Translations under genes and position numbers: made by a program
Notes under the pieces: generated by a model
Told to the model about the DNA's origin: nothing
The model's input: only the letters and a program-made list of their open reading frames with translations
Database searches by the model: none
Assembly: GCA_013396915.1 (NCBI GenBank)
Contig: VWZL01002774.1
Coordinates: 512,967 to 576,966, forward strand
Direction: 5' to 3'
Length of the DNA stretch: 64,000 bases
Source of the DNA: Stercorarius parasiticus
Lineage: Eukaryota; Chordata; Aves; Charadriiformes; Stercorariidae
Shown: piece by piece, positions 36,961 through 50,700 of the stretch
How the letters are laid out: each line of letters opens with the position of its first letter
Numbering within the stretch: the first letter of the stretch is position 1

Positions 36961-37041
36961 TTACGTCAAGATGTTGGCAATAAAGTCCAAGAAGCGCTTT
37001 GAATACTGTTCGGGATTAACAGTTGAAATTTCCGCACCAGC
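36961..37041 (-). CDS. PIP4K2A: PIP4K2A last coding exon, residues about 381-406 and stop
   Basis: The coding part is 81 nt: 26 residues, AGAEISTVNPEQYSKRFLDF followed by IANILT, then TAA at 36963-36961. The acceptor is cgtatag. It completes the activation loop and the C-terminal helix of the kinase. The human protein, as I recall it, ends DFIGHILT, so this copy has Ala-Asn for Gly-His near the end. ANILT is closer to the SNILT ending I remember for PIP4K2B, but the rest of the protein fits alpha better. The exon continues without interruption into the 3' UTR. Confidence 0.95.
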   Translation of the reverse strand, partial: AGAEISTVNPEQYSKRFLDFIANILT

Positions 37042-38827
37042 CTATACGGAGAATTGGGAGAGGAGAGGAAAGAAGGAAGAGCCAGTGTTTTATTTCATGC
37101 TTTGTCACCAAGAGTCTTACTTACTCAATGAATTTCATTTGCAGCCTTAGAACCAGACACTATAAACAAAACTGTAATGGCCCTCAACCAGAATCTTACT
37201 GATGCGTTTTTAGGCTTCACGTGAATACATCGATACTCGGTACTCACCACCCGAACTGTGGGGTGTCCGTCTTCCATTTCTGAATTGTATTTTCCTTACT
37301 TCTTACTTTCATAGTACTTCAGTCTCCTATATAATTTCTACTGCATATATAACCATGCTACCCACTGATACATCAACAGGTTCTGGTTTGTTGAGCAGCA
37401 GTGCCTTCGTACAGAGAAGACTAAATTATCCTACTCGGATCTGGTGTGTCAATACTTGTGTAATTGCTATCTGAATGCTAAATAACCTGGTTTGGAATAC
37501 ATGCTAACAATGAGCAACGTTTTTTCAATATATATGCATTTAATTCTGGACTCAATGAATAAGCTGTACAATTGCTATTTCAACAAAGTCGCAATTCCAT
37601 TCATATTTTTATTTGAGGTTTTCAGAGCCTTAGGCTACATTTGTATGTATATTTTTCCCATTTTACAAAAGGGGAAAACTGTACGTGTGCAATTAATGAA
37701 CGAACTTCAGTGTCAGGGTGGCTCAGGAGATAGAAGGCAAAATAAACAGAACGATCGTACAAAAGTAATGTTCTGTAATAAGTTCTAATCACAGTCAGCT
37801 TTAATAATCATAGCTGTTACTTACAATATGTTTCTATCCCTTGTTTAAGCCGTAAGTGTGAGTTTTTAAAGTCTGCTACAATCGAAGTTCATTAATAATT
37901 GCCAGATAATGGCTGCATATGGTCTGCATCAACCTTCAGCTGCTCTGAGAGCAGAGAGAGTAATGAGAGCATTGTTTTAGAGAGACAAAAAATACCTTCT
38001 CCAGGCCTGTGCAGGGCTTATTGCGGAGCATTCCACATCTCTCTCTACTGTAAACTGAAAGCCCCCGAGCCCTTTGCTGCAGACCCCCCACAATGCTGCG
38101 ATCCTTTAGGTACTTAGAGCCTCATGAACGATTATGCTCTTTTTAAAAAGTTCATGAAATTTGAACCTTAAATCACCATAGAAGTGATAAAGGTAAATAG
38201 AAATCGTAATTCTGAAGACTGGGCTTCTTCACCACTTTTTTTGGTGTCAAAATAAAGAAATTCATGGCAGTCAAACAAAAGCCTTCACTTAATGGTCTCC
38301 AAGTATTTAATATGCTTTATATGCTTAATTTTGCAACTTTTTTCTTTTTTTCTTTTTAAGAAGTCTTGCAATGTAAGCTACAGTATGTGCTGAAGATTTA
38401 CCTTTCAACAGACTGTACCAAACAATGAGACTCTCGCTAGGGCCCTGCATCTGAAATATCATTCACAACAGCTTTCACAGAGCTGTATACTACTACGGGT
38501 GTCTCGTGAACAGCTTTGTTTGCGAGAAAAAGGTGCATCTCACAAATTTGGGAAAAAGTTCTAAAAAGACATCTCACTAGAGTTCTTTGTGGGTAAGAAA
38601 GCGATGCATATAGCTGAAAAGGGCGTTCCACTCTCAGTACGTAATGGGTAGCCATTACTCTGTACTTTTATATATCATGTTAAACTAGGAAAAAACCTGA
38701 AAAAATTCCGATCTATTTCCCCTTTCTCTAGATTTCCTGAACTGTGCTGTATCTATCGGTGCACTAAACAACAAAAATGCGTCAGTATAAATGGAATCAG
38801 AGGAAAAAAACCGGCCCAGATACTTAC
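37042..38827 (-). other. PIP4K2A last intron
   Basis: This 1.8-kb intron runs from the gtaagt donor beside 38828 to the tatag acceptor beside 37041. It is AT-rich. I see no repeat family, RNA gene or extra exon in it. Confidence 0.85.
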
Positions 38828-38931
38828 CCCGTGCTTTACCGTTTTTGCAGCATGGGCAGCTTTCTTTTTTGCATCATAATGAGTAAGAATGTCAATAATG
38901 GCCATAAAGTATACTTCCTTCCTAGGTGCAT
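38828..38931 (-). CDS. PIP4K2A: PIP4K2A exon with Asp359 (IID motif) and start of activation loop, residues about 346-380
   Basis: The exon is 104 nt. It completes the Asn codon begun in the previous exon (A|AT) and then encodes 34 residues from [20 protein letters not shown] to KTVKHG. It has an atttgcag acceptor and a gtaagt donor. The Asp of the IID motif corresponds to human Asp359, which plays the part of the DFG aspartate in binding metal. The following [14 protein letters not shown] is the start of the activation loop that positions the lipid substrate. An Ala in this loop (human Ala371, equivalent to Ala381 of PIP4K2B) is kept; type 1 enzymes have Glu there, so the sequence supports PI5P 4-kinase specificity. 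Confidence 0.96.
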
Positions 38932-39886
38932 CTGCAAATGGCAAATACATGGCAGTAAGCACGACTTTTGAGACATCTTAATTGTGAGTCCTCCTTCAAA
39001 CAAAGGAGACTTTATAAGGCTCAATCAGCAAAGACAGGTTAACGTCAGTCAGAATCACAGATCTGTACGGACCACAGGCTCAAGCCATTCTTAATCAAGA
39101 GTTTAACTGCACTCCTATATACTGCAAAACCCCCTAAACAAGTGTAAAATAAACCACCAGCATACAGAAATAGGAATTATTGCTCACTTCAAGTAATGTG
39201 GATTTCACGTTCCTTTGTGGAAAAACTATGAAGTTTTATATGAAAGGTAATGCGTCTGTGTCAACAGAAAAGATCATAATTTATTTATGAATAAAAACAT
39301 GTATTTATCCATGTAAATGCTTATGAAAAAGAAGAAAAAGATAACTTTCCTGTCTTGAACAGGCACAGGTAACTAGTTATACTTGGTTTTACATGTTAAC
39401 ATCAAAACGAGTTTCAGGCTTCTTACACACTCCTTATAACAATTTTCTTAGCTGGAACACAGAAATTGGGTATGAGCACACAAATTTCCAAAAAGCATCA
39501 AAAAAGTGAAATATAAGTTGGAATGCTGCTTTTCTCATTCTTTCTAGACTGCTTTTAACAGTGTTATCTTACCTGCCAGGAAAAGAACAATTACAGATAC
39601 TAGACTTCCTGGAAGGGATGAAAACCCCTGTGAATTAACTGTGAACTGCTGTATCTGAATAGCTAAGCCAGTATTCTGATATTGATTTGATTGTATAGTA
39701 GGTGAATGATTTGACTGCATCCCCACACATCACCATATTTGAGAAATATGTTCATATGTTCATAACAATGCTGAGCATTACAGGTGTATTTGTGTATAGG
39801 TGCTGAGCATTCGTGGGTGCGAAGGCTTTAGGATTCTAGTGGAAGAATCAAAACATCTTAACACAAAAGTATTTATTACTGCTTAC
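38932..39886 (-). other. PIP4K2A intron (955 nt)
   Basis: This short AT-rich intron lies between the Asp273 and Asp359 exons. The splice phase is one base into the Asn codon. Nothing else is recognisable in it. Confidence 0.85.
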
Positions 39887-40130
39887 TTTCATGGGATTTT
39901 ATTCCATAAACATCAATAGCTGGATCAAATTCCCCTGGAGCCAAGGGCAGTGAGCTGTTCAGCGTGTTCCCTGGACTGTCCGGAGGGGTTCCAATGGGGT
40001 GGGTCCCATCACTTTCACCTTCCTCTTCTCCATCGTTCTCTTCACACTCTACTTCTTCCTGTTCAGCTCTTTCAACATCATGAATTCCAACCAGCAAGCT
40101 GTAGTCCATGAGTTTTAACTGAGCAAGGAA
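39887..40130 (-). CDS. PIP4K2A: PIP4K2A exon with catalytic Asp273, residues about 265-345
   Basis: The exon is 244 nt: 81 codons plus the first base of the next codon. It starts FLAQLKLMDYSLLVGIHDVE, follows a ttttctag acceptor and ends before gtaagc. The Asp of MDYSLLVG corresponds to human Asp273, one of the two aspartates whose mutation abolishes activity. After it comes the acidic insert (EQEEVECEENDGEEEGESDG), then a Pro/Ser-rich stretch with TPPDSPGNTLNSS and the FDPAIDVYGIKSHE segment. The insert is a disordered loop in type 2 kinases. Differences from human that I recall include Ile for Val in HP(I/V)GT, Leu for Pro in NSS(L/P)PL, Ala for Asn in FDP(A/N)ID, and Ser for Cys in IK(S/C)HE. 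An in-frame ATG at 40109-40107 is internal, not a start. Confidence 0.97.
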
Positions 40131-43100
40131 CTAGAAAATAATAATAAGCAATTTATCAATATCACTGAAAAATGTAAACTCCGCTTACAAACAGGAGAAG
40201 TTACACAAAGATGCCATCAGTTGAGAAAAACAGGCACCTCTAAGAGGGAGCAGAAGGGCGGATTAAGTGATAAAGCAAGCAGAGAGATACTTGAATTTAT
40301 TAAGATGCAGTAACAGCACACGGGTCACTTGCAACTTGTATTATAAAAAAGCTGTAGCCCGCTCTCCCAAAATCCTCAGGGAAAAATCACTTTTCCTGTA
40401 GTGAAGACCAGTGCGTGTGTGAGCTGATGACTGTCATCCCTGTCTCCTGTTTCAATCAGGGCCATCCTGGCAGCCTCTGTGCTATCAGGCATGCAGCGCG
40501 CTATGATCTGGTGCCAAATCTGCCCCTTCACTCCCTTTTAAGCCTTAGTAAAGAATCGTGAGAAATTGTCTGAATGTTGTTGCAGTGAAAACTTGTGTGA
40601 AGTTTTACAGCATTAAGACATGAAATGATGCTATATTCTCGTCACAGTGGCAGGCTCACAATTTAAGTCACATGCATGTGAATGAAAAGGTGGTTTTGAA
40701 TAAAGACCAAGGATGGGAGTTTTTAGAAAACTGAAAGATGAATACACTTCATGTGTAGACAAAGTGTTATTTTAGTTGAGGGGAACGGGATAAGGCGGAA
40801 AGCTAAGAGAGGAGGATGAAAATAAGGGTGGTACAAAGACAGGAAGATGGGATAGACAGTTCAAGGGGTGTAGAACTTGTGGAGACCTTGCTTATGGGAT
40901 GCAGAGAAAAAGGCTGAAAATACAAATTGTTTGCGATTTTAGAAACTCTAAATGGTTATAAAAAAGGAAGTTGGAACAGACCAGAGAAGAAGGGGTTTAA
41001 GCCAGACCTTGGAATAGTGACAGTGATGAAAGAGATGAGTATAAAATACTAGGAAATAAGAAACTACAGTTTATCAAAATCCTGAATCTGAGAAGAAAGA
41101 GGAATCAGAGATAACAAAGTGACGGCAAATTCAAGCGTGAAAAGAAATATTGTGAGACTGAGAAGAGGTTTTAAGAAGAAGGAAGAAATTGATTTCTAAT
41201 AATTTTGATACAATAAGGCAAAAGACTCTTTACAAGGCTAGAAGAGATCCAAGTTTGAAGAGATGATGTACAACAATATACAAGAACAACAGATGAGACA
41301 GGCCAAAGGCAATGGAGTGGAAGGACTCCAGGCATATCATTAGGTACCTGACAAATACCAAGAGAGACAGGAGAAAAATCTACCAATAATCATTCAAAAA
41401 AGCATGAAAGAGAACAGACTCTAGGGAAAAAGAGTGAACTCCAAATTAGAAGAGAACGGCTCTTGGGAAAAAAGATTGCTGCTACTAAGAGCAAAAAGAG
41501 ATCGGCACAAGGAAAAGATCATCTAATTTAAAATGGAAAAAATACCCCTATGTGCTTTTTCTTAGGACATTTTCAATGGAATGAGGAGGCAGGAAAACAC
41601 AAAGACATAAGACTCGATTGTGAGAGAAATACAGTAACACAAATTACTTGATGACAAACAAGAATGGATATAAAGTCACACAGTTTACAATATTACTCCA
41701 TAATATGTTTAACCATAAATACTGTGTGATAAGATAATCATGTATCAAGTGCCATACATTTCTTTTCATTATAGTGAAATCTGAGTGTCTACACATCCGG
41801 TACAAACTGCATACTATCAGTTATCTACCAAGGGCAGAAGGCCCAATAAAAGAAAAACAAGGTTAAAGAACAGCTCGCCATTGCTAAAATCAGGTGCCAG
41901 ATCACTTCACGCTGGTTTACATGGATATTGAACAATTTCAAAAGCATAAAAAATAGCCTCTCAAGACATGACTGGGAATCTGTCATTATATTTACAATTC
42001 AGTAAATGATGTAGAAGATGACATACAATCCACTTTCTGGGGTAATAAAGTATCTTCCACGTTCATTGCACATACATAAGATCTTGTCTGCAGCCTACTC
42101 ACTGTAAAAGCGTTAGTCAGCAACAGCAGCACACGTTAGAAGAGCAAAAAACTTAAACCCAAATAAACTTATCTCTAGAGCTGTGACATCAGTAGAGCAA
42201 TTTTCCAGCACAATATTTTAAATATAAAATAAACATTGATATTTCACAAAATATTGATGTTTTCATAATTATCATCACCATAAATTTCTCATCATTATTA
42301 TCATGGGAAACTAGAATTCCTCAAAAGCAAATTGTTGGGTAAATTCTAAATTTACAGTATTTTGTTTTGTGCAACTACTGAGACATAGTTCTTAAGAACT
42401 AGACAAGTCAATTCTGAGAGTCACTTTGATATACATAGCTGAAAGTCTTATTAAGTCACAGACACATTTTGCTATCACGTCTCTTACAACAAGGAAAACA
42501 GATTTTAGGCTTTGAGCATAGGGATCACAAAATATTGTGTTTAGTGACAATATTTTAAATTATGGAAACCAAAGTCAAGCTGTGTGAACTAGTTAGCCCA
42601 ATATTTATTTGCTGAACTAAGCAGGTTATAATAAAATATTACATTAAATTCACATTTTAACACTTTTCTATTACGCATTGACTATATTCAACCAATTACA
42701 AATTTATACGAGAAGACTACATTAAGATAATGAGTCCAACCACTGTATACAAATTACTGAAGCACTCTACCGTTGCGATAGTAAGGATGATTTAAAACTG
42801 GATTACTAATATGAAACAAATAGAACGTGCATGGCCCTGCAGAGGGGATGCTACAGTCCGTGTATGGCCTCAGCTCTGGTGTACCCCAGCCCGTAAAACA
42901 CAACTAACAATACTCACCTCTCTCTCGGGGGCATTTGGAAGTACTAGGCTTGTAAAGCACTTAAGTACTAAGTAGTACCATCATTTTAACATCACATCGT
43001 CAAGGCAGGGACAAAGTATGGCAACCAGCTATGGCAGCAAGCCATTTACCACATCAGCAAAAGCAGTGATCAACTCCTGAAAGTTTAAATTGTGTTTCAT

Positions 43101-43216
43101 TTAAAACAATCTTATAAACAAGAGTTTTCATTAATGAATTACAGGTATGATTTCCTGGGCTATCTGTAATTTGCCACATATTTTAATCACATAGAACTGA
43201 ACAGGCACATTCTTAC
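40131..43216 (-). other. PIP4K2A intron (3.1 kb) with purine-rich tract
   Basis: This intron runs from the gtaaga donor beside 43217 to the ttctag acceptor beside 40130. Its acceptor-proximal third, about 40680-41560, is markedly purine-rich on the plus strand (so pyrimidine-rich in the transcript). The remainder is ordinary AT-rich sequence. No exon-like frame was seen. Confidence 0.85.
40680..41560 (+). repeat. Purine-rich tract (plus strand) in PIP4K2A intron
   Basis: A low-complexity, purine-biased stretch with many AGA, GAA and GGA runs (for example gagaggaggatgaaaataag and agaagaaggaagaaatt). In the PIP4K2A transcript it is pyrimidine-rich. Boundaries were judged by eye. Confidence 0.6.
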
Positions 43217-43330
43217 CTCAACATCCTTTTTGAGTTTCTCGAGGAACATCTTTTTGTTACTTTCATCAATATGAATCTTTTGGCCATCGTTAATAAAATC
43301 ATTGTCTTTGAACGTCGGCAGCTCTTTGGC
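43217..43330 (-). CDS. PIP4K2A: PIP4K2A exon, residues about 227-264
   Basis: The exon is 114 nt (38 codons, phase 0 at both ends). It begins [20 protein letters not shown] and ends LEKLKKDVE, with a tttattttag acceptor and a gtaaga donor. It encodes the helix-rich part of the kinase C-lobe just before the catalytic segment. DNDFIN and [12 protein letters not shown] are typical of the family. Conservative changes from the human protein as I remember it are Phe for Leu in ELPT(F/L)K, Asp for Glu in FIN(D/E)G, His for Tyr in KI(H/Y)ID, and a Met for Val in KK(M/V)FLE. A GC-rich intronic patch sits just upstream of the acceptor at about 43350-43540. Confidence 0.95.
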
Positions 43331-44717
43331 CTAAAATAAACCAAAACTCCTGTCAGAGCGGGATCGCGAAGAGGTGTGTGATGAAGCTGCTGTCCCGGCA
43401 CAGTGTCCCCACCGGCAGCAGTGCCTCCAGAGCTCCCCTGCGCCCATGAGGGCACCACCGAGCCACCGCTCCGGGGGAAGCAGAGGCACCTCCATCGCAC
43501 GCAGCTCTCCGTAACTGCACCCACGGAGCTGTTTCCTTTGCTTATCTCTCCTGTAAATGGCCTAGAAGGTATATGTTTACCTGCGTGCAGCAAATGTAGC
43601 TAAGACAAAATCTCCGACTCAATACGTGATTTCCATCGAACCTTGACTGGCATTGAGCTTCTTCCAAGATGTCGTTTGTCAAAGTGACTGGCAATAAGTG
43701 AAGTCGAAACACAATCTATACCTCGTAACAAAGTGCTATTGCATCAGATCTTATAGATTAAGTCAGATTGGACTGCATTTTACATAGCTACTGTGAATTT
43801 TTATAAGTGCCTAATACCAAATAATCATTTAGAAAGCATCAACTGAACATGAATAATGTAATGCTTCTTAGAAGTGGTGAATGCCAGAGAAGACCATGGC
43901 CTTTTAATAAGTAATTAAACATTCTCGATGCTGGAGCATTAGTTGGTTATCTTCAACTCTCCCATGAAGTGATTTGCAACAGCATTAAGGAAAGCCAGAT
44001 AAAGTGATCACTGGATTCAGCACTAAGACCCCCCAAACGGGCTTTGTTTTCAAAGGGCAGTGACCGGAAGTTTACTTAAAAAACCCCAGCAAGCCAACTA
44101 ACAAAAGAGCAGTTCCTTCAGGGCACGTGGTCAAGCAAACTAGATGTGACAGTAGCTTCTGCAATCAGAGTCTTTAAAAAATTGGCCCATTAAGAGCCCT
44201 TCTCCCTGTTCCCCACCTTTGATCAATAGAAGGGAAGAACAGGTTTACTTTACAAAGAAAGTGTTGCAGAACGAGGACTGCTGCAACCCTCAATGACCGT
44301 GAACTAATGGGTACTTTGAATAAAATAATTTCCCCTTAATTTGAAAGTCCTCCCACTAGCAATAAAAGGCATCAGCCTACTGGAATGTCCTCCGTAACTT
44401 TAACTAGTCAGACATTGCTTATAAACTTACTGAAGATGGTATTTATATTAAATTTATTTTCTTCCTATGACACAACAAGGAAAAGAATCTCAGAGGTTCT
44501 TTTCTCTGCTCCAAAATGTACATATTGGAAAATGCAGCATTAAAATGTGAGCATCACAGCAGAACCTGAAATGCCCTTATAGATCTTCACAATGGCCAAA
44601 AGCTCTTTTCGCTGTTGGGCTGAGCACAGAAGTGGCCGAAATACTCAGTTCCCCAACTGTCCAAATTTATTTTTTGGACCTGGAATTTGTGAATTGCTCA
44701 AGATCCCACAATGCTGC

Positions 44718-44732
44718 TTTTTTTTTTTTTTT
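44718..44732. repeat. T15 homopolymer run
   Basis: Fifteen T in a row within a PIP4K2A intron. Confidence 0.9.
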
Positions 44733-47700
44733 AGAAATGTAACACTTCTCTTACAATAACTGCTCAAAAACACTTAAGCAATTAGTAAGATTTCAATTGT
44801 TATAAATTCATGTTAAATCCATTGCATCCTGACACCTATGAGCTCTGGAAAAAAATAATCTGGCTGCTCTGAATTACTACTGTGTTGCATCTAGAACATT
44901 CTGATTCATTAAAATACCCTCTAATAGAGACTGTCTACTTTAATTTAAAATGAAAGGAAAAAACCCAAGCAGCTGAGATGGAGCTATAACCATTCATCTG
45001 TCCCAGACTCCTTCTGTGGAGGAGCCATCCTGCCGTGCTCCGCTGCTTTACTTAAAGATGACAACAGACACTTCTTGAAGCTCCCAACGAATTGCTCACT
45101 ACAATACGACAGCACAGAGCGCATCGATTTCCTTTCTGGCCTACTCAGTAAGTGGTTGAGGATGAAAATGAGTAGGGGAAACAACAGATAAGCATTCCAG
45201 GCTAACAGCTGTAGAGATTATCATACACAATCGAGCAAACTGTCCCTTGGAGAGGGCTAACTCTGCAGAGGCGGGACTGCGGATTCAGGGATGTTGCCAA
45301 CACCAGAGGATGGAATCTAGTGCGTGGGATGCTTAAGAATGAAGAGGAGATTTGGATGAATTAATTTAAGATGCAACAATAACAAAAAGAATGCAGGAAA
45401 CCAAACTCCCTTCATTTCTAGCCCAAAGTCACTAAAAAAAAAAAAATCCTCAGATTATCTTTCCAGCTAGTGTATCCAAGTTATTTATTAAACAAGGCAG
45501 AGGTTAAAGTGAAACAAATCCATTAATATTGAAAAAAACCAAACCCTATTGATGCTGTTTAAAGCTTGGGGGTGGGTAAAGAGGAAGGATGTGCTTGTGG
45601 TTAAGACACTGAGATGCAGGTTCATCTCTGGGCTCTGCCAGATTTCCTGCACAGCATGGCACGGCACCAGCCAGGCGGACCCCGAGGGCGGTGGGAGGGG
45701 AAGCACGCTTCTCCACTAAAGACGGTCCTACCTTCAGTAAAAATAAACTTAAATTACAAGTAATGTCTTTTTTGGAAGACGCTAGAGCTGGTAAGTCAGT
45801 TGTGCAGGTGCCGTACTCGGCTTTAACCTTGTCTCTAATCTATTTTTAATAAAAGTGAGCTAGCAAAGCTGACACAGCCGCATTTCTTGCCATCACGAGA
45901 CCCAAGGGGTGCTCCCAAGGACGTGCAGGGCAGTGAATCAGCTCTCCCAAAAAGCCAGGCTCTTTCTTCCCTGCCTTGTGTGCAGGCTCCCCTGGTCCTC
46001 AATAATCCCTCTGAGGATTTTTATCCAAGGTCATTTTTCTTCACGCCCATAGCTGCAAAGACTTGGCAAGTGCAGAACCGCATAAATTAAAAGCCAATAC
46101 TGAGGCATGCGAAGAAAAAGAAGGAAGAAAGAAAAGCAGTGGGTCCCATATAAGAAACTGAAGCTAAAAAGCGATGTGCCAGTGGTTGTCCTCACCACAT
46201 TACTTGTAGCTATTTAAAATTAATCATAGAAGCTAATAGAAGCGTCCCTGTTGAAAAACCCCAACATGTACATTTTCTTGCCGCGTACTGAAAGAAATAA
46301 ACAAAGAAAACCACATTGTGCCAGTTTAAAACACTATCTGAATGAAAAAATGGAGACTTAGCTTTAATGAAATAATTGATATGGTTAATTTTTAATGAAG
46401 TCTCAAATATTTCCAATGAAGCAAAATCCTTGTTGGAAAACGATTCTCCTAGAATGTAATTCATTATAATGAACATATTACTATCATTAAAGAACTAAAT
46501 ATTTTAAGAGCTGCACAGGAGATGAACATCTAACTACTTCCACTAAATTAATAATAGGTTTTCTTTCTGAAACATCTCCATCGTTTTTAATCCCCTACTT
46601 AAAAATGCAAGAAAGGCACAATAGATTTTGCAAATATGAAGTATTTATTTATTAAAAAAGCACGCTATTTGCACACTTCAGGTTTTCATTCCAAAGTTTG
46701 CCATGGTCACAGAGAATTTTAATGGCAGAATTTTCACTGCCTTTGAAAAGTTCAAAAAGCAATGAAGATTTTTTTGACTAAGATGGCAGAATGTGTAAAG
46801 CCTGATTCAAAAACTAAAATTATGGTGAAACAGCCCACTGACGTTGTTTTTGAATTAAAAAAAAAAATCTAGAAAGGAAAGAACCAGGTGAAGTTTTATT
46901 TCTATATGAACATGGAAATAGTTTTTGAAGATTTCTTAACACATCTCGATTCAGCATCCTATCCGAATGTGTCGAAATGAATATTAGCAATTTTTTTTTT
47001 TTCCTTCTAAAGGGATTTTTGTGCAACATGACCGAAAATAATGATCATGGCTAACATTGGTGCTGACACTTTGGAAGAAGCTCGCTAAACCAGCTGTAGG
47101 ACATTTAAGTTTTAGAGTTAGTCTTGGACTGAAAAAGGAAAAAGGCTAATTGTCTTCACAACCTGGCAGCAATTTCTCACCTAACAAAGGCAAAGATCAG
47201 GTTGTAGGAGAAATGTTGCATAGCAGTCTTATTGTTTGGAACTAGCCACGAGTCATGTTATTTACACAGCTAATCATGGCAAAAATGGGCTTACAGTTTA
47301 AGACATTTGAAAATGGTATAAAACATCTGCCAAGAGTGAATTTCCACACCCTGGGCTTCTTTCCGCAGTACATGGCTCACGTGCACCTTTTTTACAAAAA
47401 AAAAATTAAACCAGTTAGATTAACTTTAGACTGACTGTGCTCAGCAGCATATATGGAAGACAGTCTTTTTTAAACAAGGATATTATGCTAAATATAGCCT
47501 GCAATTATTTTGCACAGGTGGTTTTGAACTGAATCAAAAGTCTGAAGTCACTAGATCTACAAGGCAGAAGAATAACTAGAACTTTCTTTGGAAATCTGGA
47601 GATTGAAACTTCTTCCCTCCAGTAGTTGTGGGAGCTGGGTCCAAAATTCTGTTGTACAATTTGCCTTGTCCTTGGCGGGGTTTTCTAACCAAACGAGGGT

Positions 47701-50700
47701 CAGCAGCTCCACTTGGCATCACAGGACTGTAAATGGCAACAGAAATAAATCTGTAACCCCAAAATGGGGTTTGAGAGGGAACACTGGAGTGGTTTTAGCC
47801 AGTGTAACAGCCATTTTTGTAGGACAAAAAAACTGTGCAGGATGTTGTAGATGGATTAGGAATTTGAGCATGTCCTGAAACAGTAACTATACATCTTTTC
47901 CATGCTCAGGGAAATGCATCCAGAATTATCCCTAGGGTTAATGTCTTCCTGCTGCAAAATGAACACGCAACATATAAAATGCAAGACAAAGTTCCCCTTT
48001 TATTTTTTTTTTAATTCTTTTAACATATGGAAAACAGACTTTTAAACAAAAAAACCCCAAACAAACAAAGGCAAACTAGTGATTTGTTTTGAAAAACAAT
48101 AATGGGGCGGATGTCATGTGAAGGCTAAATGCTGAAACAGGAATCTGAACTGTGAATGTCTGTTCCCATCTTTGCAATGTATTGCAGTGTGATGTTGTGA
48201 AAGTTATAATCTCTGTATATGCAACCTTGAGATTCATCTCACAGAGAAATCTAAGACACACTTCACATGTCTGTTGTGTGAGATCAGCGCATGAAGCAGA
48301 TCGAAATCACTAAAAGAATTAAGTTAAAAAATGCTGTTCTGAAATTAGGAATTTTAAAATAGCAAGAAAAAACAGCTCAGATTTTGGGATGATCTATCTT
48401 GAATGAAGTTTTACCTACTGACATCAGAAGAAAAAACCCTAATTCAATACTGAGTCATCTTGCTGCTATGCTCCTACACTAAAATCCTTCTTCCTTCAGT
48501 TATAATCGTCCTCTCAGAAATCAGTTAATTACTATATGTCGTAATATATAACATAAAAAATAAAGCTGAGAAGCAATTTTTTACATCTAGCAGCATCTTC
48601 CAGTCTAATTATCAGAGCTATGGATTTGGCATACAATTTGACTACGATGTAACATAGCTGTCAACTACGGCAATTTTTTTTTCCAAAAAGGAACCTGCAT
48701 AGAAAATCCTTTGCTGAAATGTATTTACTATAATTTTTCTGCGTTTATGTTTATTTATGAAACAACGCATACCGCAGAGGTGGAAATGCAACCAGTTTTA
48801 GAATAATTTAAGAAATAGGTAATAATCTCTGAAATTGCTCAAGAAAGAAAAAAATATGGTGGGCTTCAGTTCAGTTAGGTTTTATTTTTCTCCTTCAAAT
48901 TTCCTTCCGGGTTGCTCACTCACAAGCAACACACTTAAGTTCATTGTAAGTACAAGTAGATTCAGCTGTAACTGCTAATTTGGTGTCGTTCTGCAAGCGG
49001 AGTGTAATTGTGAGCAGGCAGACCACCAGGGGAGTTCTGCATTATCCTGGTTTCACTTAAGAGGGCAAAATTGTCCAAAGAATGAATAGAAAATGCCCAC
49101 TATTAAAAAATAAAAATAAAAATATAAAAAGAACTAAAGCCTAAAGAAAAATAAAGGAGCAGCTGTCAGAAACTGACAACTGTTGAAACATACTGTTCTT
49201 TTAAAATTCAAGACATCTGTAAGTGCATGTTATGATACTTGTTGCCAAGAAAGTGATGCCTTTATTATTAAAAATATCACTTATAATGCAAATGAGAGGA
49301 ATTGTGTGTTAGGGTGAAATCTAAGGGATGGAGCTTGTCGCCACGCTGATTATCACAAAATATTGAAATGACAGTTTTGGAGCTTCTCATCAATATGTTA
49401 GGATATTAAACAGTTGAAGACAGTCAAACAGGAGATAAACTGAAAACAGGACAAAAAAGTAACATTCTCAAAGCCATTCCAGCCAGCTTTTCTTCCTAAA
49501 AACTGATTTAAAAAAAAAAAGACACGTTTGAACATTGACACCTTTTTTACACTATAAAACTAAAGTAGAAAAATACTTTTTTTCCTGCTTCCTTATAGTC
49601 CATTAAATCTTCCTAGATAATTGCCTCTTCTTTATTAACTGAGTAAATAATAAAAGAGTAGTTCGATAGGAAAAAGGTTCAAGAACATCACAACTTTAGC
49701 CCAGTTTGCCATTTCAAAGTAATTTATCTAAAATTTGCAGTCTGCATTAGAATGTGACTGAAATACTTGCTCTTCTGTCTTCTGGCTTCTGCAGCTTTAA
49801 AAGAAGCTAACATATTATGCTCGATATTCTGAAACCCATTGGATTACTTGAATATTGGCATCTGAAATTAAATATGAATTACTTAAAAGCCCATTTAAAA
49901 ATTACAGCATTGCCAGACGTTTTAGCCGTACATTTTAGCACCAAAAGCTTCCTGTCTTTTATTACTTTTCTGTTTTTCAGATGTGAACAGCAGTGGATAC
50001 CTTTATAGTAAGTAATGAAATAATGCTGCCATTAATTGAAATTCTATTATTATTAATGTAATTTCAGGGCTATATTAATAAATTGATGATTAAACTTGCC
50101 TCTGGCTAAAAATTAGCTAATAAGTTACTACATCAGCTAAGTATTTGATATTGTCTGGTTTTGTTTAACCATTCAGAGCAATTTCTTCTAACACAGGAGA
50201 CGCCAAAATCTCTTCAGAGCATTTGCTAAAATGTCTAATTTTTTTTTCCCCTTCTCAAGCAAAAATTTTCCAGGCATTTTAATGTCTTTAAAATTGGCTT
50301 GAGATTCCCACAGAAGACCACAAACAAAAAATTCTGAACCAGTGACATCTACTTAAGAGAAAATGGAAGAGAAAAACATGCTACAGAGCTCTCATTTGCA
50401 AGTTACGAATAATGGACCATTCCTATATTTATGTCCACACGGTCCTCAAGGCCCCGAAATCAGTGCCACATGTGCAGAGATACATCTCATGGCAGCAGGT
50501 CTTTAGCACTGCTCAGAGTTTCAAAAGCAAACTTTCCTTGCCTATCTGTATAAATACACAACCCCCTTTTTATTTAAGCTTAAAAACTCTGCGTTAGAAA
50601 CACTTGAGTAGTTTAGATGAGTAAACCACTGCAGTTCTAGTGCCTATTGCAGGAAATTCAGATCACAGTGACGATGAATGTTCTGAACATCTACATGATG

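Noticed and set aside
43213..43593. 126-codon minus-strand frame overlapping a PIP4K2A exon
   Set aside because: It reads the real exon (43217-43330) in the wrong frame and runs into the GC-rich intron patch upstream of it.
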